NCBI GenBank assembly: GCA_944474755.1
Contig: OX104123.1
Span: forward strand, 66,581,898 to 66,645,897
Direction of reading: 5' to 3'
Source: Limnoperna fortunei
Lineage: Eukaryota > Mollusca > Bivalvia > Mytilida > Modiolidae
DNA length: 64,000 bases
This document shows positions 1 to 11,100 of this stretch, one piece after another (position 1 is the stretch's first letter; every line of letters starts with the position of its first letter). The notes under the pieces are model-generated. The model did no database searches, was not told the origin of the DNA, and saw only the letters and a program-made list of their open reading frames with translations. Made by a program: the position numbers and the translations under genes.

Positions 1-2524
1 AAAGAACACATAAATTTTATGTAAAGTTTTAAACACAACATTAGAAATAAAGCGTTTTATTCATTTTCACCACGTTACATAATATAAATACTTATTGATT
101 TGAATTTTACAATTTACAAGATAGGTATCAATTTTGAATAATACTATATAGTAGCAATTGTATCTAAATTTGTATTATTTCATGCTTTTCGATTCATATA
201 GTTTGTGGTGATATGAAATCAATATTCCTCGTTATCAATGGCGACTTTGCAGCGAGAGAGTGACTGTCTTATTTTTTTAAGGATACAGTGTATTAAAGGT
301 CAATGTAAATTTGTATGCTTAAAGTCATAGCTAAGGACCATTTAAGTAAACATATAGTTTTTGAAATTTAAACATAGCCAGTAGAACACGTCAAGTAAAT
401 TTATGTCAAAATTTTATCAAGAAAAGTGAAAACAAAACGAAAAGTATTATCAAACATTAAAGACTATTCAGAACAGTTTATTATATTAATCTGAAGATTA
501 AAGAAATGCTTATCCTTTAAGGAACAATTCTTCCTTGAAGATCTGTCTTGGCACAAAATATAACTTAGCTATAAAAAATACAGAAATTAAGATATGACTA
601 ATGTAACATAAGCATATCCTACTTTAATTTAGTTTAAAATACAAAACCGTTCAACTAACTATTAGTTACATTCTGCTTGTTGTTGAACTGAGATTTAACG
701 CAACACTTTTTCATCAATATCATGGTGTCAAGGTTTTATTAGTTAGTAAGCCAAAAGAACTCTGACATTCGACAGGAAAACAGGACAGACACACAGCCAC
801 TGTACTATCGAAGCCAACCGTTAACATCATTGCACACTAAAATTTATTGTATTTTGTTAGAAAATAAACATTGCATCAATATTTAAGAAATAATTCACGG
901 AAACTGTGGTTTATCATTGTTTTACAACGGAGTGACCATTAATGTCGTATTATTTTATCCTGAGCGACAAATCACAGCCTCGGTGAATTAATTCTATTCT
1001 AATAAGACAATTAAGGTACAAGTAAGATATTTACGTACCTATAGAAAATATCATTTCCGGCATTAACTGGCTGTTGCGTCAATGAAACACACCGTATATT
1101 GCAACGAATAATTGTAGCGCGTGCCGCTTTTTATAAGATTAATACGTCATACGCAATACCTTTCCAGTGGGAGTTACAGTTTTGTAATTGGAACAGCCCT
1201 TCAAAACACGCCCTCCTCGTCCCGTATAGCTCATACATAAATAATTTTTGACCACAGTTGTGGTCTCAAAGCCTTTGAAGCACGTCATATTAGAATATAC
1301 AATTATCTACTTTCAGCTAATTTTTATCTTTCTGGTTGACGTAAATTTTCAGTTAATTCCTAATCGACATGTTGATAGATTCTCTTCCTTAAGTTTGCTA
1401 ATCCCATATAACAATCCAAATTATTTCTGCGGAAATTATTATCTACGAACGATTTGCCGGGATTTTCTACGACAGTATCTTTTGTCGGCGTTCATTTTCT
1501 TGTAATTATAACTTGTGTGATATTCCTAGCACATCATAGTTTACCCGCATATTAAAAATGGAACGCAAAGATATTTATAGATTTAAGACACGGGATGGTA
1601 CAATGCTAACTTCAATATTTTTCCGATGTATTATCTGAATAATTGTTCAACTATTTATTAAATAACATCTTATTTGTATTACAACATGTGGTTTATTAAC
1701 TTCGTAATTCGCCAGTTCTTTTACATTTAGATGTCACTGATAGGACGAGGATTACACAGAGATTCAAGCGTAATCATCAGTATGGGGGCTTTATTCCCTT
1801 TGACATGTCAAGAATTGACAAAGGAAGCATCAATGAAGATCCATCAGTCATGTATCCTCCCCAGAATCCTCCTGCACCGCCTCCTCCACCAAATCCTCCC
1901 GTTTAATCATCATACGTGACAATGAATGAGGACTGCGAAATAGTTGGAATTGGAGTTTGGGCTTAGTTTAACATTAGCTTTGTTTTTGTCGATATGTCTA
2001 AAACAATTATAATGCAAGTGCAATTGAAATAAAGTAATTATGGTAATTATGGTGTTTCTCATTGTTAAGTGTAAAACTTAATAGTTTTTCTCGTATTTTT
2101 CTTTTTTTCTGCAACTGTTTTACGACAAAAGTGTATTTTACCAATTTGGTTGGAATATCATGGCATTCAGTAACCACTGATCTTCGAAAAGAAAACTCGA
2201 AATGGTAATCAACTAAAATTGCCGTCGAGGACATTTTGCCCACAAAAAATCTCGGACAGGCAATATTAGTGTTAAAATGTGTAGATGACTAAAAGTATCA
2301 ATTGTAGATTACTAATAACCTCAACCATTAGTCTACGGAGACACAACATTTGGTTGGATAAAATCTTATAACCATGTAGGTTTTTGTTTAGAAAAGCAGG
2401 TAAATAAAAAATCTACCTGATCTTGAAAGTTAATTGCAAACAATTATGTCTGGACGGATAACAAGACCAAAAGTACAATTTTAGCCATATTTCAAGTGAT
2501 TTAGTAAACAAATATTGTTTTTGT
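1..2524. other. AT-rich non-coding stretch
   Basis: No gene, RNA or complete mobile element was recognised here. Short open frames at 1248-1505 and 1731-1919 have no domain-like content and look like chance. The stretch may hold introns or regulatory DNA of a gene outside the window, but nothing in the sequence shows this. Confidence 0.5.
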
Positions 2525-2533
2525 TCAGATTTG

Positions 2534-2889
2534 GTACGCTGGGACCAGAGCAGCCCAGCGCGTCCCCGGCTGGCGGATAGGGGAGACACTCTCGTTGGGG
2601 GTTGGCAGGTCATAATACGGAAACCGTGGCCGCTGTCCATAACGTGTTTGGAGAGTACCACGCTCCTTGCACGTTTTGTAGATTTCGAAAAAGAGTAGGT
2701 TCATTTGTAGCCGCTACAAAGGTCTAAATTATCCGCCCCTTTCCAAAACTCCATACTTTTCCTGTGACAGTTTAAATTGTGTTCTCTGTGTCCCATCACA
2801 CCCCCATTTCCGTTGATTGTTTGTTAATTTGCTTGTCCTGAATATAGCTGAAAGACTGCTAGCTAGTCGTAAAGCAAACATCCAATCAA
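2534..2889 (+). mobile_element. Hairpin-tailed non-autonomous retroposon, copy 1
   Basis: A 356-bp non-coding element flanked by the perfect 9-bp duplication TCAGATTTG (2525-2533 and 2890-2898). The 5-prime part (GGGACCAGAGCAGCCC, then CGCGTCCCCGG) matches the element at 3280-3669 in inverted orientation. The 3-prime end carries the tail domain TGAATATAGCTGAAAG followed by ATCCAATCAATC, as in the LINE at 23689-29752. It has no coding capacity, so mobilisation in trans by a LINE is inferred. Its outer hairpin stem is degraded compared with other copies. Confidence 0.75.
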
Positions 2890-3279
2890 TCAGATTTGAT
2901 ATTGACAGGAGAAAGACAATCTGATTGGTTTCTGTGCAATTGGCAGTTGTTTAATTCCTATACTTATTACGCCTTGATTTTGTAGACAGATGCCTACAGT
3001 AGTAGTTATTTGCAGGAGGTGCACAAGGGTAATATTAACCTCAAGGCAAACAATATTTAAAATCCAAATGAATGAGATGTTGTAGAGCTTTTATCACCAA
3101 AATTCCAAAACGTTATACCAAATTCGACTAAGGCTATCTACACCTTGAAAATAGAAAAACCTTATAATTAAAAGAATTTTCGAAACGTCAATGTTATTTC
3201 GTTTATTTGCCCCAAATAATGAAATCAAAAGGATGATGCAATGAAAGCATCAATAAATTTTATAAAACATTAATAGCTT

Positions 3280-3669
3280 AGTTTATTGATTGGATATTGC
3301 TTAACATGCAGCGAGTAGTATTTATATAAAATATTCAGGACGAAAACAAGTTAACATACTGAACATCAACGAAAAAGGGTGGGATTGGACAACGGGAACA
3401 CCACTTTTACTCCTGCAGGAAAGTATAGAGTATGACTGAGGAGAATTTATCCTACTTTTTTCGAAATCTACAAAAGGAGTCTTTAACGTACAATAAGCGA
3501 GCGTGGCACTCTCCAAGCACGTCATCCACTACGATCCGAGGTCAGGTTGTCCGCTTTATGACCTGACAAACCCATGTCAAACGAGAGGGTCTCCCCTATT
3601 CGCCACCCCGCGGGGACGCGCTGGCCTGCTCTGGGTCTAGCACAATAAACCCTTACAGTATGGTCCCAG
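3280..3669 (-). mobile_element. Hairpin-tailed non-autonomous retroposon, copy 2
   Basis: A 390-bp minus-strand element bounded by the perfect 16-bp duplication AAAACATTAATAGCTT (3264-3279 and 3670-3685). Its 5-prime end is at 3669 and its 3-prime tail at 3280, with TATTGATTGGAT-type repeats and a decayed tail domain. Internal sequence (GACCTGACAAACCC, CGCGTCCCCGCGGGG, GGCACTCTCC) matches the copy at 2534-2889. The open frames on the minus strand here (3322-3525, 3522-3707) lie in repeat and are not genes. Confidence 0.75.
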
Positions 3670-3869
3670 AAAACATTAATAGCTTTCGACGTCAATTGTA
3701 TAACCACAGAAAAAGAGATAATGAAAGTCTTATGTCGTATAAACTTTGCTGAAAGGCTTATTTTATTGGATTTTGGAAAACGTTAGTGATTGAATTATAA
3801 TTGCACTTTTATATACCTTTAACGTAGTTACAAGACCTACAGACATATGACATTAGTACCAAATCAAAC

Positions 3870-5018
3870 AAAAGCTCACCTGAGCCAAAGGGACAGGTAA
3901 GCTATTGTCATTCATCAGAATGTTCATTGGATAGACCTTAAACAAGTTTGTTTTTTAATCTGATTAGAAAACAAATATGGCCACCACCGCTAAGAGGGAC
4001 ATGACACTAAAAGACACCAATCAAATCTAGAACATATAAGAAAATAGTACTTAAAAACAAAATAGTCCTGTTTATCTTAGTGTTATATTAAAAACTGCTG
4101 AATGGAATTCAATGAATGAAAGTTTTTCTGAAATGTGAACATACTGGGTCAATGCCGAGTCCTAATTTTCTTTGTTCTAATAGTGTTTAAGATGTTTTGT
4201 GTCACATTTACTAAACGACATATAAACCAAGATTTTCTGAAAAGAAAGTGTTATTTTTAGAGTGGGGTGTACAACGAAACGGTTTTCTCTTAAAAGTGGT
4301 CATGAGATTTTGATAGAACGTAGGCCTTTTATGTACAATTATGGATGTATTTGGTGTCAGTCAAGTTAAAATTAAGGTAAAGACGCTGCGCTTATTCAAA
4401 AACTAACAAATTTGGTAGAAAATCTTAAAGAATTCAATTAGTGTTTTCACACCTAACACACCAAAAAAGTTGAAAAAGGCTTCTTCTCTGAAACCGGTTA
4501 ACCAATACTTCCTAGAAATATTGTTAGATGGTTCTCTATAAAGTTTATGTTTTTTGTTCCAATTGGAAATTCAAAAACGGCTGCCAGTACAGGACTTAGT
4601 TTAACATAGGACACTAAGGGGGAAAGTTTTAAAAGGCTTCTTCTCTGACACCGGTTAACCAATCGAAACAAAACTTACCAGCAAAATTGTTTAGATGGTC
4701 CTCTTAACAGTTTTTGTTTAACATGGGACCTTATGGAAAAAAAGTTTTAAAAAGCTTCTTCTCTGAAACCAGTTAACCTATCGAACCAAACGTTGCTAGC
4801 AATATTTTTTTGGATGGTAATCTATAAAGGTTATGCTTTTTATGCCAATTGGAAATTCAAAATGGCCATCACGGCAATACCGAGTTTAATATACGACCTT
4901 ATACTAACATTTTTAGAAGTTTTTTTTTCTCTAAAACCGGTTAACCAATGGAAACAGAACTTTGCAGTTATATTGCTTGGATGGTCCAACATAAAGTTAC
5001 TGATTTTTATGCCTTAAA
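3870..5018 (+). mobile_element. Decayed tandem-core element of the CACCTGACCCAAAGGG family
   Basis: It starts with GCTCACCTGAGCCAAAGGGA (3874 onward), a variant of the terminus seen in complementary orientation near 42880-42910. From about 4440 to 5018 there are degenerate copies of the same roughly 160-bp unit found at 39.7-42.9 kb (motifs CCGGTTAACCAAT, GGCTTCTTCTCTGA, CCAATTGGAAATTCAAAA). The opposite terminus with its palindrome was not found, so this copy is truncated. Non-coding. Confidence 0.6.
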
Positions 5019-5600
5019 ACCCTATTTAAATAGACGAAGCGATAGCGCCTGTAATCATTTATGTTGAAAAGAGGAGTCATCATAAAAGACAACAGAAAGC
5101 AAAATGTGGCTTTACACAATAATGTCTCATATAAAAAGAATTTAAATACGAGCGTGTTATTCTCGTGTTGTTTACAGATTGCGTGAATTTGTAGTTTACT
5201 AGCTAGTTTTTATTTATTTTATTGATTTGTAATAATAAACATACTGCCTTATATCATCAGATAATATATATTATTACCGGTCCAATATAGAGCTTCAAGG
5301 TCCTTAATGATTTTTTGCCATGAAGGTAATAACAAAATACCGAACACCAATGAAACTGTTAAAAAAGACAATCCACAAATCAAAGTCCGAGCAACCGGCA
5401 AACTCCAGAACCAACATAAAGCAACTACAGCAATGGTCCTGAATTGGTACAGGCATTTCAAAAGAAATTGTGCGTTAAACCAGGTTTTGTGGCATACCAA
5501 ACCTCCCGCTTCCATTACTGTAGAATGTGAGTTGGTTAGTTGATTAAAATAGATGGGTATCATATACCACTATTCACTAATAGGTGTATCAAACAATCAT
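5019..5600. other. Unassigned stretch with overlapping antisense short ORFs
   Basis: Open frames of 104 codons (minus, 5249-5563) and 78 codons (plus, 5307-5543) overlap almost completely. The minus product would hold hydrophobic stretches, but neither translation resembles a family I know. At most one could be real. I see no promoter or splice signals that choose between them. Confidence 0.3.
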
Positions 5601-5607
5601 CGTAACA

Positions 5608-6245
5608 CGTTCACAGTACACTGAATTGAAAATTGGGAAAACTATCTGCAACCATATTTTCAAACGAGATAGAATATTTTTCGACAAGGCAGTTGTATCT
5701 ATAGTAAAACTTATAAAAGGCGCGGACGAGTCGTTTTATATGTTTATCTCGAAGAAATAGGTGACGTTTGCAAAAATCAGTATACTCGCTGCAAGCTCTT
5801 GCAAACCTGATAAATTGAGAAATATAGACACCGTATGCAAGAGAAGCTGGAATATTGCTGCTTAGGTAAGGAAAATATAATTTTGAAATTAAAATCGTCT
5901 CGTTTGTCGTAAGTTTTTGTGCTAAGATGACCGTTGGTGTCATATTCGAGGTGTAAGTATAAAAATGAGGTAGATGAAACTGTTTCTGTGGTTTCTTTAA
6001 TTTCTAGTTCTGAAGGACATATTACGGAAGCCAATCAGCAAATTGAGGGTTGTTAATTAAAAGAACATCATCAATATTTCTATATGTAAAATTAAAGGAC
6101 CTAGCTTCTGCTATCTTCTTGTCTTCAAAAGACGTCGAAGAAATTCCGTTTCATAAGAATACAGGAACAAATCGGCAAGGAGTGTGGCACAGTTTGTACC
6201 CGTTGGAATTCCGATTGTCTGTTGAAAAACAAATCCTCCAAAATT
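5608..6245 (-). pseudogene. Reverse-transcriptase remnant, clade uncertain
   Basis: Minus-strand frames, broken by shifts, carry pieces of a reverse-transcriptase C-terminal region. An RNIDDVL-like catalytic box near 6090 corresponds to the usual YIDDVL, followed by CPSELEIKETTE, then TYDKRDDFNF, then NIPASLAYGVYISQFIRFAR and FYKFYYRYNCLVEKY. From memory this ordered set is widespread in bivalve and cnidarian genomes downstream of a GTNCAPLLADLF-type palm. Two frames are needed to read it (5611-5943 and 5777-6034), so it is a dead fragment. It might be Penelope-like or another non-LTR type. The RT assignment is firmer than the clade. Confidence 0.6.
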
Positions 6246-6422
6246 AACAAATATGATTTTACTTTTTTTCATAATGAATTCAAGAGATTTAAATGGTCTC
6301 TACTTCAAATACCAAAGTGATGTAAATCTACATGGATAACTTCAAAACAAGTCCATTAGTTAACCCTTACTTAAGGCTACAAAAATCCCATCTAAAGTTT
6401 TCAAGTTCTACTCTATACAAAT

Positions 6423-7330
6423 GTGATAATGCCAAGACTTTCAGACAACCAGCGACATAACGTTTTGAGCATGATCCAAGTAGGGATGTCTCGACGTGAA
6501 ATTATTCGTCGGATGTATTGTTCACCGTCGACAATTACTCGCATGGCCCAAGGACAGCAGAAGACGGGCTCAGTGAACGACTGGCCACTCCCTGGAAGAC
6601 AACGAGCAACGACCGATCAGCAAGACCTTATATTCGCCTCTAGCATTTATGTGATCGATTCCGAACCGCCGTATAGACGTCACGTGAGACGATTGGATCG
6701 CACGGAAGGATAGTTGGATCCAAAACAATTAGACGTCAACGCCAAAATGGACTCGGAAAAAGACGACCTTTCCGATGAAACATGCTCACTCCTTAGCGGC
6801 GTTCAACCCGGCTTGCATGGACACGAGCGCGTCAGCGAGGGCAAAAGTCAATGGGCATCTGTGTTATTGTCCGGTGAATCGCATTTTCACTTGAGACACG
6901 TGTTTGGAGGCGTCGAGGTGAACGATACGCTGATCCATGTGTTCAGGAGTGTTGAGTGGCGGAAGCGTAATGGTTTTGGGAGGCATTTCCTCTAATTACC
7001 GAACAAATCTCATTGTGATTAATGGAAATTTGACGGCACAACGCTACATTGATGAGGTGTTACGGCCTTCTGTTATCCGCTTCTAAGACAACCCCGGCGC
7101 TCATTTGCGCCTTCCTCAACTCAAACAATGTGCGCACTCTTCCATGGCCAGCGTTTTCTCCTGATTCGAGTCCGAGAGAACAATTATGGGATCAACCTGG
7201 ACAAGCTGTAAATCGACGCCAACCAACGCTGATAACATTACGTCCAGTGGACCCTGGGCTCACCCCCCAACTGGAGGTCACAAACGGTACGTCGGTCTTT
7301 CCTGTGCCGAACCGCGGCTCACCATTGTGA
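6423..7330 (+). pseudogene. Tc1/mariner-type transposase pseudogene
   Basis: The N-terminal helix-turn-helix region is recognisable (MPRLSDNQRHNVLSMIQ, then REIIRRMYCSPSTITRM, then TGSVND..PGRQR). Further pieces follow in other frames: SGESHFHLR where Tc1 proteins have SDES (first catalytic aspartate replaced by glycine), INGNLTAQRYIDEVLRPS, DNPGAHL (second aspartate region) and LPWPAFSPDSSPREQLWD near the end. At least three frame changes and a stop break it. It would have catalysed cut-and-paste transposition at TA sites. No clear terminal inverted repeats were found. The gypsy element inserted just downstream. Confidence 0.8.
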
Positions 7331-7426
7331 GGTGAATAAAGAATGAGCAGCTCCACGGTCTTTTATAACTTATGATTTAAAGATAAAAAAATAATTCTCG
7401 CAATTCTCATTTGGCCAGCTGCATTT

Positions 7427-7648
7427 TGTAATGATAATAGTTCGTATCAGTCAAGTTCATCATCTGTTTACTGACTCCGCCTTATCTGTGATTGACATTT
7501 AATGTTCTGCACGTGCATCTCTTGGGTTTATAAATACTGTTGTCAATGATACACTAAAGTGATATACAATTATAGTATAATAAAATGTAGTTAGTTTATA
7601 CGAGTCTTAATTATATTGATCTGGTAACCCTAATCAAAGAACACAACA
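7427..7648 (+). repeat. 5-prime LTR of the gypsy element
   Basis: 222 bp, TGTAATGATA to AACACAACA. It contains a TATA-like TATAAATA near 7529 and an AATAAA signal at 7579-7584, giving a plausible U3-R-U5 layout. Nearly identical to 11949-12170. Confidence 0.93.
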
Positions 7649-7666
7649 TGGTGTCAGGTGTGAACT
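7649..7666 (+). promoter_or_regulatory. Putative primer-binding site
   Basis: TGGTGTCAGGTGTGAA starts directly after the 5-prime LTR. TGG matches the CCA end of a tRNA, as expected for minus-strand priming. The tRNA species was not identified. Confidence 0.7.
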
Positions 7667-7674
7667 CAAAGTAA

Positions 7675-8001
7675 ATGCTATCATTATTATTTGGAGAAAA
7701 AGTCGCTAAAATGGATGGTCAATTTAGACAACCACCGGAGATGGACTTTTCCCATGAAGGTAATCTTGCCGAAAAATGGAAACGATGGAGGCAAACGATG
7801 GATTATTACTTAGATGTTGCCATGAGTGACAAAACCGAAAAGGAAAAGTGTAAAGCTGTTTTATATATAATTGGATTAGATGGCCGAGAAATTTTCAACA
7901 CGTTTAATTTTGAGGCTAATGAAGAAGACAAGCTGGAACCACTTTTCAAAAAGTTTGAAGATTATTGTTCCAAAGAAGAACGTGACAGTAATCAGACATA
8001 G
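7675..8001 (+). CDS. Gypsy Gag, N-terminal part (frame interrupted)
   Basis: A 108-codon frame beginning near the primer-binding site; the internal ATG giving MDGQFRQPPEMDF is a more likely start than the first codon. It resembles the N-terminal part of short Gag polyproteins of Ty3/gypsy elements (AEKWKRWRQTMDYY, then VLYIIGLDGREIFNTF). Homologous sequence then continues in the next frame (the frame of 7880-9952) from about 7965, so a one- or two-base indel lies between 7960 and 7985, inside Gag and not at a gag-pol boundary. Gag would form the virus-like particle. Confidence 0.75.
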   Translation: MLSLLFGEKVAKMDGQFRQPPEMDFSHEGNLAEKWKRWRQTMDYYLDVAMSDKTEKEKCKAVLYIIGLDGREIFNTFNFEANEEDKLEPLFKKFEDYCSKEERDSNQT

Positions 8002-9952
8002 GTTTAACACTCGTGTACAAAGACAAACGGAAAGCATTGATCAATATGTGACCGATCTGAAACTGATCGCTAAAGACTGTGAATTCGAACATTTAATGGA
8101 GGGATTAATTCGTGACAGAATTGTTTGTGGTACAAATTCGTCGAGAGTAAAAGAGCGTCTACTTCGTGAAGATGGATTGACATTACAAAAGGCCGTTGCT
8201 ATATGTCGTGCCGATGAAGAGTCGAGGAAACAATTGAAAACACTAAACGACGATGAACAAGTACACGCTGTTGGAAAAAAGTCGCACAAGCAAGAAAAGG
8301 CGCAAAGTGATTTCGGGGCGAGACAAAGAATGGGAAAAAACGTCTCTATCAAAGCCTTTAGTTGTTCTAAGTGTGGATCAACTCACGAGAAGAGAAATTG
8401 TCCGGCATATGGGAAACAATGTCATAAATGCAAGAAGATGAATCATTTCCAGAAATACTGCAAAGCAAAGTCGTACAGAAATGTGCATGGACTTGAAGAA
8501 GATTCATGCAGTGACTGTGAAGAAAATTATTTTGTTGGATCCATTAACAAGAAAACAGAAATTCAGGAGGATGCTTGCTTTACCTCTTTTAAAATACAAG
8601 GTAAGACTGTGAAGTTCAAGATAGACACGGGTGCACAGGTTAACATTTTACCGCTATCGATCTTCAAGAAATTATCTAACATCAAGTTACGCAATACAAA
8701 CACCACTCTTACAAGTTACTCCGGCGATAAATTGAAAGTGATTGGAAAATGCTCATTATCACTGAAGAAGAAAAACTTTGATTTTTTCGTAACAGATACG
8801 AATCAATCGCCAATATTGGGTTTCAAAGCATCGAATGATTTACGTTTAATACAGGTTATAATGACCGTTCAAAAGAATATTGATGATCCGATAAAAGCGT
8901 ATCCAAAGGTGTTTAGTGGATTAGGTTGCTTAGAAAAACCGTACCACATTGAAATTGACAAAAGCGTCACACCCGTAATTAATGCTCCAAGAAAAATACC
9001 CGCCGCTCTTCGTGAAAAACTAAAAAGTACCTTACAAGATATGGAAGACAATAAAGTTATCAGAGAGGTAGACGAACCGACGGACTGGGTTAGTTCGCTA
9101 GTTATTGTAGAAAAACCGAAAACACGCAAGTTAAGAATTTGTTTAGATCCAAGAAATCTAAATCAGGCCATAAAACGGGAACATTTTGCCCTACCTACCA
9201 TTGAGGACATAACAACACCCATGACAGGTGCCAAATTCATGTCAAAATTGGATGCTAATAATGGATATTGGCAATTGCGTCTAGATGAAGAGAGTCAAAT
9301 TCTCACTACGTTCAATACTCCATTCGGAAGATATTGTTTTTTGAGATGTCCATTTGGTATAAAGTCTGCCCAAGAAGTATTCCAGAAGCGTATCTCGCAG
9401 TTGTTTGAAGGTTTAGAAGGAGTAGAAACTGATATAGACGATATTCTAGTATGGGGCAAAACACGTGAAGAACACGATGATCGACTTCGTTCAGTACTGA
9501 ACAGATGTGAAAATGTAGGACTAACATTAAATGCTGAAAAATGCAAATTTAGAGTGCAGGAAGTTACGTACTTAGGTCATGTACTAAGTGCAGAGGGGAT
9601 TAAGCCAGATCAAGAAAAGATAAAAGCGATCAAGGAAATGCCCGCACCGACTGACAAAAAAGGAGTGCAAAGACTCTTAGGAACTGTAAACTACTTAGCA
9701 AAGTTTGTTACGAACATGTCAATAGTAACGGAGCCAATCAGAAATCTTCTAAAAGATGATGTTGAATTCGTATGGAGACACGAACAAGAGAAAGCGTTCA
9801 GAAAGTTAAAAGACATATTAACTAAAAATCCAGTGTTGACATTCTATGATGTAAACAAAGAGTGGTCGTTAGCTGCGATAGCTCGAAATCAGGACTCGGT
9901 GCAGTATTATTACAGGATGGTAAACCTGTTGCTTACGCGTCAAGGTCACTGA
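7880..9952 (+). CDS. Gypsy Gag C-terminus, protease and reverse transcriptase
   Basis: The useful part of this 690-codon frame begins near 7968. In order: capsid-like region, two zinc knuckles at about 8365-8460 (CX2CX3HX4C and CX2CX4HX4C), an aspartic protease with DTGA at 8624, then reverse transcriptase from about 9000 with LDANNGYWQL, TPFGRYCFLRCPFG and the catalytic IDDILVWG (9431 onward; usual form YxDD, so one position differs). It ends at 9952 in the wrong frame: RNase H homology moves to another frame near 9862. Gag and pol appear to be one frame here. The break means this copy cannot make full-length Pol. Confidence 0.88.
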   Translation: MAEKFSTRLILRLMKKTSWNHFSKSLKIIVPKKNVTVIRHRFNTRVQRQTESIDQYVTDLKLIAKDCEFEHLMEGLIRDRIVCGTNSSRVKERLLREDGLTLQKAVAICRADEESRKQLKTLNDDEQVHAVGKKSHKQEKAQSDFGARQRMGKNVSIKAFSCSKCGSTHEKRNCPAYGKQCHKCKKMNHFQKYCKAKSYRNVHGLEEDSCSDCEENYFVGSINKKTEIQEDACFTSFKIQGKTVKFKIDTGAQVNILPLSIFKKLSNIKLRNTNTTLTSYSGDKLKVIGKCSLSLKKKNFDFFVTDTNQSPILGFKASNDLRLIQVIMTVQKNIDDPIKAYPKVFSGLGCLEKPYHIEIDKSVTPVINAPRKIPAALREKLKSTLQDMEDNKVIREVDEPTDWVSSLVIVEKPKTRKLRICLDPRNLNQAIKREHFALPTIEDITTPMTGAKFMSKLDANNGYWQLRLDEESQILTTFNTPFGRYCFLRCPFGIKSAQEVFQKRISQLFEGLEGVETDIDDILVWGKTREEHDDRLRSVLNRCENVGLTLNAEKCKFRVQEVTYLGHVLSAEGIKPDQEKIKAIKEMPAPTDKKGVQRLLGTVNYLAKFVTNMSIVTEPIRNLLKDDVEFVWRHEQEKAFRKLKDILTKNPVLTFYDVNKEWSLAAIARNQDSVQYYYRMVNLLLTRQGH

Positions 9953-11100
9953 CAGATGCCGAAAGCAGATATGCAAACATAGAGCGTGAATTGCTTGCCG
10001 TACTGTTTGGATTAGAAAGATTTAATGATTACACATATGGCAAACAGATAACAGTTGAAAGTGACCACAAACCGTTAGAAATGATCGTGAGAAAACCTCT
10101 AGGGTGTACTCCACCAAGACTTCAGAGAATGTTACTGCGACTACAAAAATATGACTTCTCATTAATCTACAAGGCTGGGAAAGATATGATAGTACCTGAT
10201 CTGCTATCAAGAGCTGCAATCAAAACAGAGAAACATAATGAACTGGAAAATGACATAGAGTGTTTCGTAAACATGGTAGTAAAGAATACTCCAATGACCG
10301 ACAAAAATTTACAGGATGTAAAGACTGAAACTTCAAAAGATGAATCGTTACAAGCGTTGAAAGAAATCATTAGAATAGGATGGCCAGGTGATAAGAAGAA
10401 CATTCCTAAAAATATTGTTGAATATTGGAACTCCCGCGATGAAATGTCCGAAACAGATGGTATCATCATGAAAGGGGAAACAATTCTAATACCAGCAAGT
10501 ATGAGAAAATCAATGTTGGACAAACTACATGAAGGTCATTTAGGGATAGAGAAAACCCGCAAATTAGCAAGAGAGTTTATATTTTGGCCAGGTATCAATG
10601 GACAAATTACAGACCATATTTCTAAATGTAGCATTTGTTTGGAAAATAGAAACTCCAATGCAAAAGAACCAATGACAGAATGTGAAATATCGGACATGCC
10701 ATGGTCTAGTGTTGGCACTGATATATTTCATTGGAATAATGAGAATTATCTACTAATAGTAGATTATTATTCCAAGTACTTTGAAGTTGCAAGATTAGAA
10801 AACATGCGATCGACATGCGTAATCGCACATATGAAGTCTGTGTTTGCTCGACATGGGATACCGTCAACGGTTAGAAGTGACTCTGGAACGCAATACACGT
10901 CCGCAGAATTCAGAACATTTGCAAAACAATGGGGATTTCAACACAAGACCTCTAGTCAACACTATCAACAATCAAATGGTTTAGCGGAGAGATTCGTTCA
11001 AACAGTGAAAAAGATGCTCACAAAAGCTAAGATGGATGGCAAAGATCCTTACTTGAGTCTCTTGGCATATCGAAATACACCGATCGACAATATTGGATAA
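9862..11100 (+). CDS. Gypsy RNase H and integrase
   Basis: The continuation of pol after a frameshift near 9862. RNase H begins with SCDSSKSGLGAVLLQ and AYASRSLTDAE, and includes ERELLAVLFGLERF and SDHKPLE. Integrase follows: zinc-binding region HEGHLGIEKTRKLAREFIFW with CSIC, then the catalytic core with D (GTDIFHW, near 10719), D (RSDSGTQY, near 10875) and E (NGLAERFVQ, near 10985). The frame closes with TAA at 11098-11100, but homology continues downstream in the same frame, so this stop is a nonsense mutation. The listed start is only where the frame opens. Confidence 0.88.
   Translation: MVVSCDSSKSGLGAVLLQDGKPVAYASRSLTDAESRYANIERELLAVLFGLERFNDYTYGKQITVESDHKPLEMIVRKPLGCTPPRLQRMLLRLQKYDFSLIYKAGKDMIVPDLLSRAAIKTEKHNELENDIECFVNMVVKNTPMTDKNLQDVKTETSKDESLQALKEIIRIGWPGDKKNIPKNIVEYWNSRDEMSETDGIIMKGETILIPASMRKSMLDKLHEGHLGIEKTRKLAREFIFWPGINGQITDHISKCSICLENRNSNAKEPMTECEISDMPWSSVGTDIFHWNNENYLLIVDYYSKYFEVARLENMRSTCVIAHMKSVFARHGIPSTVRSDSGTQYTSAEFRTFAKQWGFQHKTSSQHYQQSNGLAERFVQTVKKMLTKAKMDGKDPYLSLLAYRNTPIDNIG

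Noticed and set aside
5249..5563. Possible small membrane protein on the minus strand
   Set aside because: Overlaps an equally open plus frame and neither shows homology or signals; left as unassigned.
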